A stretch of DNA of 64,000 nucleotides from Rhodothermales bacterium (GTDB lineage Bacteria > Bacteroidota > Rhodothermia > Rhodothermales > JAHQVL01), in NCBI GenBank assembly GCA_041391505.1, contig JAWKNW010000002.1, positions 1 through 64,000 on the forward strand, read 5' to 3'. Below are positions 43,581 through 50,943 of the stretch, one piece after another. The translations under genes were made by a program, and so were the position numbers. A model generated the notes under the pieces. It made no database searches. It saw only the letters and a list, made by a program, of their open reading frames with translations, and had not been told where the DNA came from. The first letter of the stretch is position 1, and every line of letters begins with the position of its first letter.

Positions 43581-44057
43581 TCAGATATCGATAAACTCCC
43601 CGTAATTCTGGCGGAGCAGCAGAAACGTCCCGCCGATCAGAAGGAGGGCGTAGATGGGCGCGCCCAGCGTGAAGAGCGATCCGAACATGATCCAGGCAAA
43701 CACGAGGGCCAGGATCACCAGGCACACCGCCATGGCGATTTGCGCGGAGCGCTCCCCGTCCTCACGGTCCCGCGTCGCATCGCCGACGACGCCGACGATC
43801 AGGTTGTGCGTGGACATCAGAAACATGAAGGAGATCCAGACGAACAGGGCGGCGCCCACGACCAGCAGTCCGATCTGCCAGGCCGTGTGGAACGAATGCA
43901 ACACACCCACCGACAGGGGAATGCCCAGAACGATCGCGCGCACATGATCGCTGCTCGCCACCCCGAGAAGGCTGGGCATGAACGAAAAAACGATCATATA
44001 GGCCAGGATGCCCAGACAACCGGCCAGCCAGTGCAAGACGTAGGTGAGATAATACAA
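43581..44057 (-). CDS. Small integral membrane protein, unknown function
   Basis: 158 aa with about four hydrophobic helices (LHWLAGCLGILAYMIVFSFM; GIPLSVGVLHSFHTAWQIGL; VGAALFVWISFMFLMSTHNL; AQIAMAVCLVILALVFAWIM with FGSLFTLGAPIYALLLIGGT after it). A charged loop (GDATRDREDGERS) separates the two halves. I recognise no family. Convergent with the HDOD regulator, 26 bp apart. The 294 bp upstream (44058-44351) holds no credible gene; a short stem GTAAAA-acg-TTTTAC lies at about 44167. Confidence 0.6.
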   Translation of the reverse strand: MYYLTYVLHWLAGCLGILAYMIVFSFMPSLLGVASSDHVRAIVLGIPLSVGVLHSFHTAWQIGLLVVGAALFVWISFMFLMSTHNLIVGVVGDATRDREDGERSAQIAMAVCLVILALVFAWIMFGSLFTLGAPIYALLLIGGTFLLLRQNYGEFIDI

Positions 44058-44351
44058 GCGATTGCGATCGGAATAACACGCGGGAGAATAGCGACCGGGG
44101 CCAGGTATGGAGTAGCCAGGATGGGATCCGCTAGAGATCGATCTGCCACATAGCCCCCGTAACGTAAAAACGTTTTACCCCGCATACTCCGCTCGCGCTA
44201 AAAAAATCCCGGCACGCCCCGACACACCGTGGAGGGCTGACGCGCATTCGACCCTGCGAAGGGCTGTGAAGCGCGCGATGCGCGTTCCGGCTCGGGTGCG
44301 GCCCGATTTTGATGCGGCATCCGGTCTCCGCCGCCCGGGGCGTCCGCTCCG

Positions 44352-44579
44352 TCAGATCAGCCAGCCGGCTTCCAGCGAATGCAGGTCGATCACGTCCCAC
44401 TCGCCCGGATGGGTCCCTTCAAACGATGCGAGGCATTCCGGATGCACGTGATAGGTCGCTTCCTCAGGCAAGGCACAATGCGATCGCAGGAGCACAGCCG
44501 TTTCTTCTTCGATCGGACGCTCGCAGGCGTCGCAGGTCAATAGAGGCGGTTTGTTGGCGCAAAATCGGTAGTGGATCAT
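44352..44579 (-). CDS. Small cysteine/histidine-rich (zinc-binding-like) protein
   Basis: 75 aa from the ATG at 44579, chosen because AGAGGA lies 7 bases upstream (44587-44592 on the plus strand); a longer in-frame start at 44678 has no ribosome site. Conserved-looking metal ligands: FCANKPPLLTCDACERPI and SHCALPEEATYHVHPECL, five cysteines and two histidines in a zinc-ribbon-like spacing. The rest is acidic with a C-terminal DLHSLEAGWLI. No family recognised. Cytoplasmic by absence of a signal peptide. Confidence 0.6.
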   Translation of the reverse strand: MIHYRFCANKPPLLTCDACERPIEEETAVLLRSHCALPEEATYHVHPECLASFEGTHPGEWDVIDLHSLEAGWLI

Positions 44580-44730
44580 CGCGTTGTCCTCTGGCTCGAA
44601 TACCGCCGGCCCCTGATGCAGCGCCGGCATCGATAGAGTATAGACGATCTTCGCGATGCGCCGCGTACGTTCGTTCACCGCCTACCGTGTAGGGCATTCA
44701 CGGCGCCCGGGTGAGGCCGTGCGCGCGGCC

Positions 44731-45522
44731 TCAGAACGAACCGCTCAGGATTTCGGTGCCGTCCGGCGAAAAAACCTGGATGGTGTCGCCGGCGCGCAGG
44801 CGGGGCACGGCATCGCCATCCCGCGAATCCAGGTTCAGATCGCCCCGGCCGCCGGCGACGCGGATGGCCTCATCCAGGACCACGGCCCCCGCCCGCTTCA
44901 CGATCACCTTGCCGATGCCGTTAAAGGCCACCTGTGCGATCTCGGTGCTGAACGTGATGCGATCGCTCCGCAACTCGTATCGGGCGTCGCCATAGGCCGC
45001 CCCGCCGTCCGGCGTGGCCGCCAGAGGGGCTCTGAGCTCGGCCGGCCAGGAACCCGGATCCTCATTCCCGTCGCCCGTACCCGTCCCGCCATCACCGGCT
45101 CCCGTGCCGCCATCGCCGGCCCCAGTGCCTCCATCACCGGCTCCCGTGCCACCATCACCGGCCCCCGTGCCGCCATCGCCGGCTCCCGTGCCGCCATCAC
45201 CGGCTCCGGTGCCTCCATCGCCGGCCCCAGTGCCTCCATCGCCGGCTCCCGTGCCGCCATCGCCCGTCCCGGTATCCCCCGTGCCCCCGGTACCCGTATC
45301 CCCCGTACCCGTATCCCCGGTCCCGGTATCTCCCGTACCCGTATCCCCGGTCCCGGTATCCCCCGTACCCGTATCCCCGGTCCCGGTCTCCCCCGTACCG
45401 ACCTGCTCCTGGGTGAATTCGGAGTCGTTCGGATCCGGCGCCAGAATCGAGGTATGACAGCCGGTGAGCGCGTACAGGCTGAGTGCGAAGAGGAACGGGA
45501 TGGGTTTCGGGATGCGTGACAT
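44731..45522 (-). CDS. Lipoprotein with Gly-Thr-Gly-Asp tandem repeats
   Basis: 263 aa. The start at 45522 gives a clean lipoprotein signal (MSRIPKPIPFLFALSLYALT with GC next); ATGs further upstream add unlikely sequence. After a short mature N-terminus, residues about 40-145 are low complexity: eight or so GTGDT units (15 bp each), then about eight GAGDGGT units (21 bp each). The last 100 residues form a compact beta-type domain (ATPDGGAAYGDARYELRSDR; GRGDLNLDSRDGDAVPRLRA). The repeat is presumably a flexible stalk holding that domain off the membrane. No family recognised. Confidence 0.75.
   Translation of the reverse strand: MSRIPKPIPFLFALSLYALTGCHTSILAPDPNDSEFTQEQVGTGETGTGDTGTGDTGTGDTGTGDTGTGDTGTGDTGTGGTGDTGTGDGGTGAGDGGTGAGDGGTGAGDGGTGAGDGGTGAGDGGTGAGDGGTGAGDGGTGAGDGGTGTGDGNEDPGSWPAELRAPLAATPDGGAAYGDARYELRSDRITFSTEIAQVAFNGIGKVIVKRAGAVVLDEAIRVAGGRGDLNLDSRDGDAVPRLRAGDTIQVFSPDGTEILSGSF
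45088..45400. repeat. Two adjacent coding tandem arrays (21-bp and 15-bp units)
   Basis: 45088-45255 holds eight 21-bp units of the type GCCATCACCGGCTCCCGTGC, varying at third positions. About 45286-45400 holds 15-bp units alternating between CCCCGTACCCGTATC and CCCGGTCCCGGTATC, a 30-bp higher-order repeat. Both unit lengths are multiples of three, so gain or loss of units changes stalk length without breaking the lipoprotein frame. There are no spacers, so this is not CRISPR. Confidence 0.9.
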
Positions 45523-45898
45523 CGGCATGGGTAGCGCGGATCGTGACAGGAACGCCGTCCAGAGGCCAAGCTCCGTGCCATCCGGACGGGCAGCCGGCGG
45601 CCCCATCGCGGCACGCCGTCCGGGCATATCCCATAAGCATTTGCACGACAATGACTTACAAGAATTTAGATGGATTTATATAGTGCATCTTCCCATCCCT
45701 CGGAAACCATTCGGGCCCACGCGACTGTCCAAGAGCTGTACACCTGCCACGAATCGATCACGACGGATGCGGCCCTACAGCGAGGGCCGCGCGTGTGCCG
45801 GCAGCGACGGGCATTATGAGATGGTATACTGCACGTGACCCTGCGGCAAGCCGGCAGGTGTTTTCTTCCGCTGTGCAACCAACCCTGCGAGGTGTGTC
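45523..45898. promoter_or_regulatory. Divergent intergenic region, AT-rich core
   Basis: 376 bp between the repeat lipoprotein (minus) and the YbaK-like gene (plus). No credible gene. The segment 45635-45690 (TGACTTACAAGAATTTAGAT, GGATTTATATAGTGCATC) is clearly AT-richer than its surroundings and is the likely promoter zone; no box can be assigned firmly. Confidence 0.4.
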
Positions 45899-46369
45899 AT
45901 GCCTGCGAAAAACGTCAAGGCCTTTCTGGACGAACGTGGTATCAAGTACGTCACCATCCTCCACTCGCCGGCCTATACGGCCCAGGAAATCGCCGCGTCG
46001 GCGCACATCCCGGGCAAACAACTGGCAAAAACGGTCATCATTACGATGAATGGCGACCTGGCGATGGCCGTGCTGCCAGCATCGTCCAAAATCGATTTCA
46101 TGTTGCTGGGCGGCGCCGTGGGGACGGAGGACGTAGCCCTGGCCGAGGAGCACGATTTCGAGGAGCTGTTTCCGGGATGCGAAGCCGGGGCGATGCCGCC
46201 TTTCGGCAATTTCTATGGCATCCCTGTGTTCGTGGCCGCCGAGCTGACGGAGGACGAACGCATCGCCTTCAATGCCGGCACCTTTACCGAGCTGATCCAG
46301 ATGTCGTACTCCGACTTCGCGCGACTCGTCGACCCCATCGTGCTCCATTTTGCGTACGAGATGGCGTAG
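45899..46369 (+). CDS. YbaK/EbsC-type aminoacyl-tRNA deacylase-like protein
   Basis: 156 aa, normal for the family. It has the fold's landmarks: FLDERGIKYVTILHSPAYTA, AASAHIPGKQLAKTVIITMN (with the lysine that positions the aminoacyl-tRNA 3' end in relatives), the variable central LLGGAVGTEDVALAEEHDFE and the glycine loop CEAGAMPPFGNFYGIPVFVA. Relatives hydrolyse mischarged tRNAs such as Cys-tRNA(Pro) or Ala-tRNA(Pro). Which tRNA is edited cannot be told from sequence. GAGG lies 7 bases before the ATG. A strong terminator follows at 46392. Confidence 0.88.
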   Translation: MPAKNVKAFLDERGIKYVTILHSPAYTAQEIAASAHIPGKQLAKTVIITMNGDLAMAVLPASSKIDFMLLGGAVGTEDVALAEEHDFEELFPGCEAGAMPPFGNFYGIPVFVAAELTEDERIAFNAGTFTELIQMSYSDFARLVDPIVLHFAYEMA

Positions 46370-46391
46370 CACCGGCGTGGATCCCATGGAC

Positions 46392-46431
46392 AAAAAAAGC
46401 CGGCCCGCGCGATGCGAGCCGGCTTTTCCTT
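46392..46431 (+). terminator. Rho-independent terminator
   Basis: Stem AAAAGCCGGC (46395-46404) and GCCGGCTTTT (46418-46427), with A- and T-runs on both sides, 25 bp after the YbaK-like stop. The symmetry would let it work in both directions. Confidence 0.88.
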
Positions 46432-46450
46432 TTATCGGGCGTCCTGTCTC

Positions 46451-46538
46451 GATGCAGAATGCAGAGATGCAGGATCACCTATCCATGGCGCCGTTTTTCG
46501 GTTAAAATCCCGCATCCTGCATCCTGCATCCCGTATTC
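46451..46538. repeat. Inverted repeat of GATGCAG words
   Basis: The left arm is GATGCAGAATGCAGAGATGC (46451 onward) ending AGGAT. The right arm (46507-46538) is ATCCCGCATCCTGCATCCTG then CATCCC, the complement of the same word repeated three times. It lies between the terminator and the short T9SS gene. Confidence 0.72.
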
Positions 46539-46566
46539 AGTGACCGCCTCGCTAACGTACGCAACG

Positions 46567-47067
46567 TCACTTGAGCAAAAGGATCGTGTAGGTCTCGATG
46601 GCCGTCGGCGTCTCGACCCGGTACACATACGTGCCGCCGGGCAGCCCGCCGCCGTCGAACGTTACTTCGTGCGTACCGTCCGCCATCAGGCCGTCCACGA
46701 GTACCTGGATTTGGCGCCCCGGCATGTCGTATACCGCGACCCGCACCCATCCGGTCTGCGGCACGGCGTAGCGGACCGTTGTCACCGGAATGAACGGGTT
46801 GGGATGGGCGCCGGCCGGCGATTCGGGCAGCGGTAACCCCGAATCGTCGAGAAGCGACCCCACCCCTGCGGGGATCCGGCCGGGGGCATCCATCGCGAGG
46901 CGATCCGGGGTAGCGTCGATCTGTGCCGGGATCCGTTGAACAGCGCCCACCTGTGCGTAGGCCGGCACCAACCAGAGCACACACGTCAGAAGTCCGCCAA
47001 GCGCCATCCTGAGTCGTCCCGCGCCCGCCGGCCTCCTTCTTCCCGAACTGGTTTTTACTGCGTCCAT
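46567..47067 (-). CDS. Short exported protein with T9SS-type C-terminal sorting domain
   Basis: 166 aa from the ATG at 47067, chosen because GGAGGGAC precedes it (47073-47080 on the plus strand) and a signal peptide follows (LRMALGGLLTCVLWLVPAYA). Longer frames upstream read through intergenic DNA. The mature part is short; its last 80 residues are a T9SS sorting domain: AHPNPFIPVTTVRYAVPQTG, VRVAVYDMPGRQIQVLVDGL, HEVTFDGGGLPGGTYVYRVE. With almost no cargo between signal and sorting domain, its role is unclear: a mini-adhesin, or a remnant of a larger protein. Confidence 0.82.
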   Translation of the reverse strand: MDAVKTSSGRRRPAGAGRLRMALGGLLTCVLWLVPAYAQVGAVQRIPAQIDATPDRLAMDAPGRIPAGVGSLLDDSGLPLPESPAGAHPNPFIPVTTVRYAVPQTGWVRVAVYDMPGRQIQVLVDGLMADGTHEVTFDGGGLPGGTYVYRVETPTAIETYTILLLK

Positions 47068-47217
47068 CGATCGTCCCTCCCGGCTGGCAAGCCGGCAATA
47101 CAAAGAGTACCGACGCCCTGAAGCGAGCGCCATGCCTGGGCGGCAATCTACGGCAAGAGGGGTCGCACGCGTGTGAGGAACTCCTCGCTGCTGGGAGAGG
47201 AATGCGCGCTGCGGCAC

Positions 47218-47251
47218 AAAAAGACCCGGCCCGCGCATAGCGGACCGGGTC
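47218..47251 (-). terminator. Rho-independent terminator on the minus strand
   Basis: On the minus strand the stem GACCCGG (complement of 47245-47251) pairs with CCGGGTC (complement of 47223-47229) and is followed by TTTTT (47222-47218). It is placed to end transcription of the CsbD-like gene upstream on that strand. Confidence 0.82.
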
Positions 47252-47361
47252 GGAAGACCGTATAGGGCCGCCTGGGTGCTCCACGCCCGGCTGCTGCCGG
47301 GAAAAGGCGCCATGCCCCAGGTGGACACAGCGCGCGGCGGGGAGCAGGGCCCGGCAGAACG

Positions 47362-47553
47362 TCAGATAATGGCGTTCATCCGGCCGCGAATCGAGGCGGG
47401 CGGCTCGCCGGTCACATCGTGGATGATGTCGACCAGTTTGTTCAGATCGCGACGGCCCTTGTCGAGTTCGGTATCCGTGAGCGCATCGCCAAAGATCGCG
47501 CGAATTTGTGTTTTAATACGGTTCCAGCTTTCATCCATCCGCGGCGTAGCCAT
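47362..47553 (-). CDS. CsbD-like small stress protein
   Basis: 63 aa. The pattern (MDESWNRIKTQIRAIFGDAL, TDTELDKGRRDLNKLVDIIH, GEPPASIRGRMNAII) parallels CsbD family proteins, which are 60-70 residue helical proteins with WNQIKGKxK...G.LTDDDL...G..D.LvG.i...yG near the N-terminus and centre. CsbD proteins are induced by general stress in many bacteria; the biochemical role is unknown. A single gene with its own downstream terminator (47218-47251). Confidence 0.72.
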   Translation of the reverse strand: MATPRMDESWNRIKTQIRAIFGDALTDTELDKGRRDLNKLVDIIHDVTGEPPASIRGRMNAII

Positions 47554-47694
47554 GCGTCACCTCGTCTAACGTTGAACATGCTCCAGAAGCCGGCGAACGA
47601 CCGGCGGGACCGCATCGACTCATTCAGATTTGCATAAATCAATGCAAATATTGTACATACAACCGCCCTCCGTGTTCCAAAACAGTCTTTTTGA

Positions 47695-48520
47695 TGCCGA
47701 TCCTCCTGAACAGCATCGCCCTTGAGCCCAACCGCTGGACAGCCGACAAGACGCCTTTTTACGCGCTGGAGGACCTCCTGGGCCCTGCGCGGGGGCCGGT
47801 TTCCACCATCTCGAGGTGTGGCAATACCACCTGACCGCCCTGCGGACCGATGCCTTCGAACGCCTGGTCGAGGCGGCGGAGGCGCTCCATCGCCTGCCCG
47901 ATCGTGGGCCTCTATCCCCAGTTTCACCTCGCGGGGACGCCTGGCTCAAGGAACAGCGCCGGCTCCAGCGGACCGTCGGCTACGCCGCCCGGCTCGGCGC
48001 CCGGCGGGTGAAGCTCTTCGCCGGCATGCGCGCCTCCGGCGACCGGACGCGGACGCCCGCCGGCGCTCATCGCCGCCGCCCGCGAACTTGTCGAGTGGGC
48101 GCACTGGCACGGGATGGACGTCACCGCCGAGACCCACGCCAACACGCTATGCGACAGCGTGCCGGCGGCAGCGCGCTTCCTCGAGGAAGTCGGCTCCCCC
48201 ACCTCGGCCTCTGCTTCCAGCCGTACGACTTCACCGACACGCCGCGGGCCGTGGCCGACTTCGAGGCGCTGCATGAGCATGTCCGGCACATCCACTTCCA
48301 GGGCCGCAAGAACGACGCGATGGCCTTCCTCGAAGAAGCCGACATCGACTACCCGCGCTCTTCCGGGCCTTCGGCGAGCGCGGTTTCCAGGCGACCTCAG
48401 CATCGAGTTCGTGAAGGACTGCGTGGTGGATCGCCCGGAGCAGCTCGATCTGGATCTGGTGTTGGCAATGCGCAGCGGGATCGGCGGTTTGTGGAGGAGC
48501 TGGCGCAGGGGCCGGCGTCG
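47695..48520 (+). pseudogene. Sugar phosphate isomerase/epimerase, broken by about eight frameshifts
   Basis: Reading across three frames recovers a continuous TIM-barrel (AP-endonuclease-2-like) protein: MPILLNSIALEPNRW (from 47695), AGFHHLEVWQYHLTAL, PIVGLYPQFHLAG, WLKEQRRLQRTVGYAARLGA, PALIAAARELVEWAHWHGMD, HLGLCFQPYDFTDTPRAVAD, ALFRAFGERGFQ, GDLSIEFVKDCVVDRPEQ and RRFVEELAQG. Frame changes fall near 47792, 47895, 47934, 48055, 48200, 48355, 48389 and 48462, several beside homopolymers (G5 at 47791, C5 near 48197). Protein-level conservation across the breaks suggests either very recent decay or local sequence error. The 240 bp after it carries only a short palindromic repeat. Confidence 0.8.
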
Positions 48521-48623
48521 GGTTTTAGCGTCACGCGACCCGGGCCCCCGACCCTGGATGCTGCGTCAAAAAGGGGACTTCGTACGTGCACATGGAGCCG
48601 AAAGCGTTCTCCCGGAGCGTCCC

Positions 48624-48663
48624 CCTCGCGAAAGCGGGGATTCTTCCTCGCGAAAGCGGGGAT
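48624..48663. repeat. Two copies of a CGCGAAAGCGGGGAT palindromic repeat
   Basis: CCTCGCGAAAGCGGGGATT at 48624 and the same 18 bases (CCTCGCGAAAGCGGGGAT) again at 48646, spaced 22 bp. Each forms a small CGC-GAAA-GCG hairpin. This resembles the widespread intergenic repeats of the ATTCCCGCGAAAGCGGGAAT type known from many bacteria. It lies between the 3' ends of the two broken genes. Confidence 0.72.
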
Positions 48664-48757
48664 CATTCCTCGCCCTCCATCTGCGGCCATCCGACGCTGC
48701 GCCGGCCTACGAACTCCGTCCCCCGATTGGCCTTTTGCGATTTGCGATGCCCCGATC

Positions 48758-49994
48758 CTACGCCACCCGCAGCAAATCCCCCACTGCGTCGTGTAGCACG
48801 GCGGTTTTTCGGTGCACCGCGATAGCCACTCCTTTTCGGTGCCGGTGGAGCCGAGGAAGACGGCATCGCGGCCGTACCGCTCGTTGATCGAGTCCATCGC
48901 ACGCATCGGGGCGGACTCGCTCTGCCGGCGGTCGCCCTCGAAGGCGTCCAGCTGGACGAAGCGGTTATTGGATAGCCCGGTCAGCACCACGCCGGCGCGG
49001 CGGTAGGCGTACCCCGGCCGCCAGATCGGTCGAACGCCTTCGAGGCATACCGAATCAGCAGCGGGGTGTAGGCGGTGGGCTCGGGCAGCATCACCGCGTG
49101 CGAGTTGCTGTAGTGCGGCCCCTGCCCGAAGCTCTTGGTGGTGATAAACACGTGGATCGTCGTGGCCTGCTGGCGGGCGTCGCGGAGGCGTTTGGCGGCG
49201 ATGGCGGTGTAGGCGGACACTGCCTCGCGCACCCGGTCGTAGGCCTCGAGCGGGGCGCCGAAGGAGCGCGAGCAGATGGTCTGCTGCCGGTCAGGCAGCA
49301 CCATCTCCAGCCCGATGCACGCCATCCCCCGCAGCTCGTGCACCACGCGCAGGCCGACGATGTTCAGCTTCTGCTTGATCAACGCGTCGCGGGCGTATTT
49401 CAGCTCGCGGGCGTTGCCGATGCCCAGGGCCGTCAACTTCGCCGCCCACCGCCCCCCGATGCCCCAGACGCTGCGGACCTCCACCTGTTCGAGGAACGGA
49501 TCGGCCCCCTCGCCGGCCGGCAGCCGCAGGCAGCCCTCGAAGGCCGGGTTGCGCTTCACCAGGTTGTTGGCCGCCTTGGCGAGCGTCTTCGTGCCGGCGA
49601 TGCCCACCGACACCGGGATCCGGGTGTAGCGGTACACCTCGCGCTGGATGCGGGTGGGATCGACGATCTCGGGGAGCCGCAGGAAGCTCTCGTCGATCGA
49701 GTACTTCTCCACCTCGGGCGAAAACATCCCCAGCGTGCCGTAGATCCGCTCGGAGATGTCGTTGAACAGGGTGAAATTGGACGACTTGACCACCACCCCG
49801 TGCCGGCGGATCGTCTCCTGGTGCTTGAACGCCGGCGCCCCCATCGGCAGACCCAGCGCCTTCGCCTCGTTCGACCGGGCGATCATGCACCCGTCGTTGT
49901 TGGAGAGCACCACCACCGGCCGGCCCCGCAGCCGCGGCTCGTACACCCGCACGCAGCTGACAAAAAAGTTGTTGCAATCGACGAGGGCGACCAA
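48758..49994 (-). pseudogene. umuC: Y-family DNA polymerase UmuC, frameshifted near the C-terminus
   Basis: TTG start at 49994. The main frame gives 337 aa with Y-polymerase features: VALVDCNNFFVSCVRVYEPR, RPVVVLSNNDGCMIARSNEA, YSIDESFLRL (catalytic acidic pair), TKTLAKAANNLVKR and a helix-hairpin-helix region SVWGIGGRWAAKLTALGIGN. At about 49026 one base appears missing (GACCG-ATCTGG); the next frame continues as WRPGYAYRRAGVVLTGLSNN and GSTGTEKEWLSRCTEKPPCY. A second shift near 48787 (a run of five G that should be six) is needed to reach the expected ending GDLLRVA at 48758. Restored, the protein is about 410 aa, the normal UmuC size. Confidence 0.82.
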
Positions 49995-50216
49995 GGGAGT
50001 TGTGATTAGCGATTAGCGATCAAGGAGGGACCGGGGGAGGGGCATACCCCACCGCGAGTACAATCTCGGAGCGCCTGTCCGGATGTATGTGTGAAGCATG
50101 TGTAATTTTTGTGTCGGATGTATGACGGCGATTTTCGGCGCCGTACGTTGCGTGTCGCCTCAAGGTCATTTCCTGACGTTCGGATCCCCCCGGCCGATAG
50201 CTATGACACAACCCCG

Positions 50217-50570
50217 ATGCGTTTTCAAACACAGGCGCAGGATTACACCGACGAACCGCTCAACCTGCATACACTGATTGTGAAGCGGCCGGCCGCCACC
50301 CAGTTCATCCGGGCCTCGAGCGATGCGATGGAGGGCGCCGGCATCCGCCAGGGCGCGCTGCTGGTGGTCGATCATTCCCTCGAACCCCGCAGCGGCGACA
50401 TCGTGGTCGCCACCGTCCGCGGGGATTTCATGCTGCGCGGCCTCCGCTTCGTGGCCGACCGCCCCGTGCTCCGCGCTACCAGTCCGAACTACCCGGACGA
50501 GCCCCTCGGCGAGGACGACGAGATCTGGGGCGTGGTGGTGGCCGCGATCAACCGGTACCGGGTGAAATGA
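50217..50570 (+). CDS. umuD: UmuD-like protein, lacking the catalytic Ser/Lys and starting at the UmuD' position
   Basis: 117 aa from the ATG at 50217. It aligns with E. coli UmuD from residue 25, where UmuD is cut to UmuD': 21 residues precede the RPAATQF segment here, and 21 precede HPSATYF in UmuD'. The S24 active-site serine (SGDSM in UmuD) is alanine here (SSDAM), and the lysine of GEFTVKKL is arginine (GDFMLRGL). Other S24 landmarks remain (GALLVVDHSLEPRSGDIVVA, EIWGVVVAAI). It would be unable to cleave itself but may not need to. An in-frame ATG at 50109 would add 36 residues. umuC is divergent, 222 bp away. Confidence 0.85.
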   Translation: MRFQTQAQDYTDEPLNLHTLIVKRPAATQFIRASSDAMEGAGIRQGALLVVDHSLEPRSGDIVVATVRGDFMLRGLRFVADRPVLRATSPNYPDEPLGEDDEIWGVVVAAINRYRVK

Positions 50571-50643
50571 GGGGGTGCGGGTTATCATCCCCGGATTGCC
50601 GCCGATACTCCAAGGTGAACCCTTCAACACCCGGAGGACACCT

Positions 50644-50937
50644 ATGAAGGTCAAGCAGTTTGCGATCCTTATCGTCGGCTTCACGCTGGCGGCCGCGATC
50701 ATCCGATTCGAGCCCATCCGGGGCAATCCGTTCTACAACCCGGTCCGGGAGTCCATCGCCCAGTACCTCGGCGACGAGCAGTACCGCACGCCGGCCGTAT
50801 CCCACGAATTGAACTGGGTAGCCGCGGCGATCATCCTCTTCGGCACCGTCGCGAGCGCCTACATCATCCGCCGCCCGACGCCGCCCCGCGAAGTCGCGCA
50901 CCACCATCATCATCACGCGTTCGACACCGAGCCCTGA
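50644..50937 (+). CDS. Small two-helix membrane protein with natural hexahistidine tail
   Basis: 97 aa from the ATG at 50644, with GGAGGA 5 bases upstream. Two hydrophobic helices (VKQFAILIVGFTLAAAIIRF and LNWVAAAIILFGTVASAYII) flank an extracytoplasmic or cytoplasmic loop of about 40 residues. The C-terminus reads REVAHHHHHHAFDTEP. The six histidines are encoded by mixed CAC/CAT codons and are followed by genomic sequence, so this is not a vector tag; they could bind metal. No family recognised. It ends 7 bp from the convergent isomerase gene. Confidence 0.65.
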   Translation: MKVKQFAILIVGFTLAAAIIRFEPIRGNPFYNPVRESIAQYLGDEQYRTPAVSHELNWVAAAIILFGTVASAYIIRRPTPPREVAHHHHHHAFDTEP

Positions 50938-50943
50938 CGGGCG

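Noticed and set aside
45088..45400. Possible CRISPR array
   Set aside because: Units of 21 and 15 bp abut directly with no spacers and are in frame within a lipoprotein gene.
45014..45457. Proline/serine-rich plus-strand frame (PVPPSPAP repeats)
   Set aside because: It is the reverse reading of the Gly-Thr-Gly-Asp repeat gene, has no signal or flanking domain, and is open only because the repeat contains no stops in any frame.
49995..50216. LexA-type SOS box between umuC and umuD
   Set aside because: There is a direct repeat of CGGATGTATG at about 50079 and 50115, but nothing close enough to a known LexA operator to call.
50644..50937. Hexahistidine as vector contamination
   Set aside because: Mixed CAC/CAT codons, genomic flanks on both sides and a normal ribosome site argue for a natural gene.
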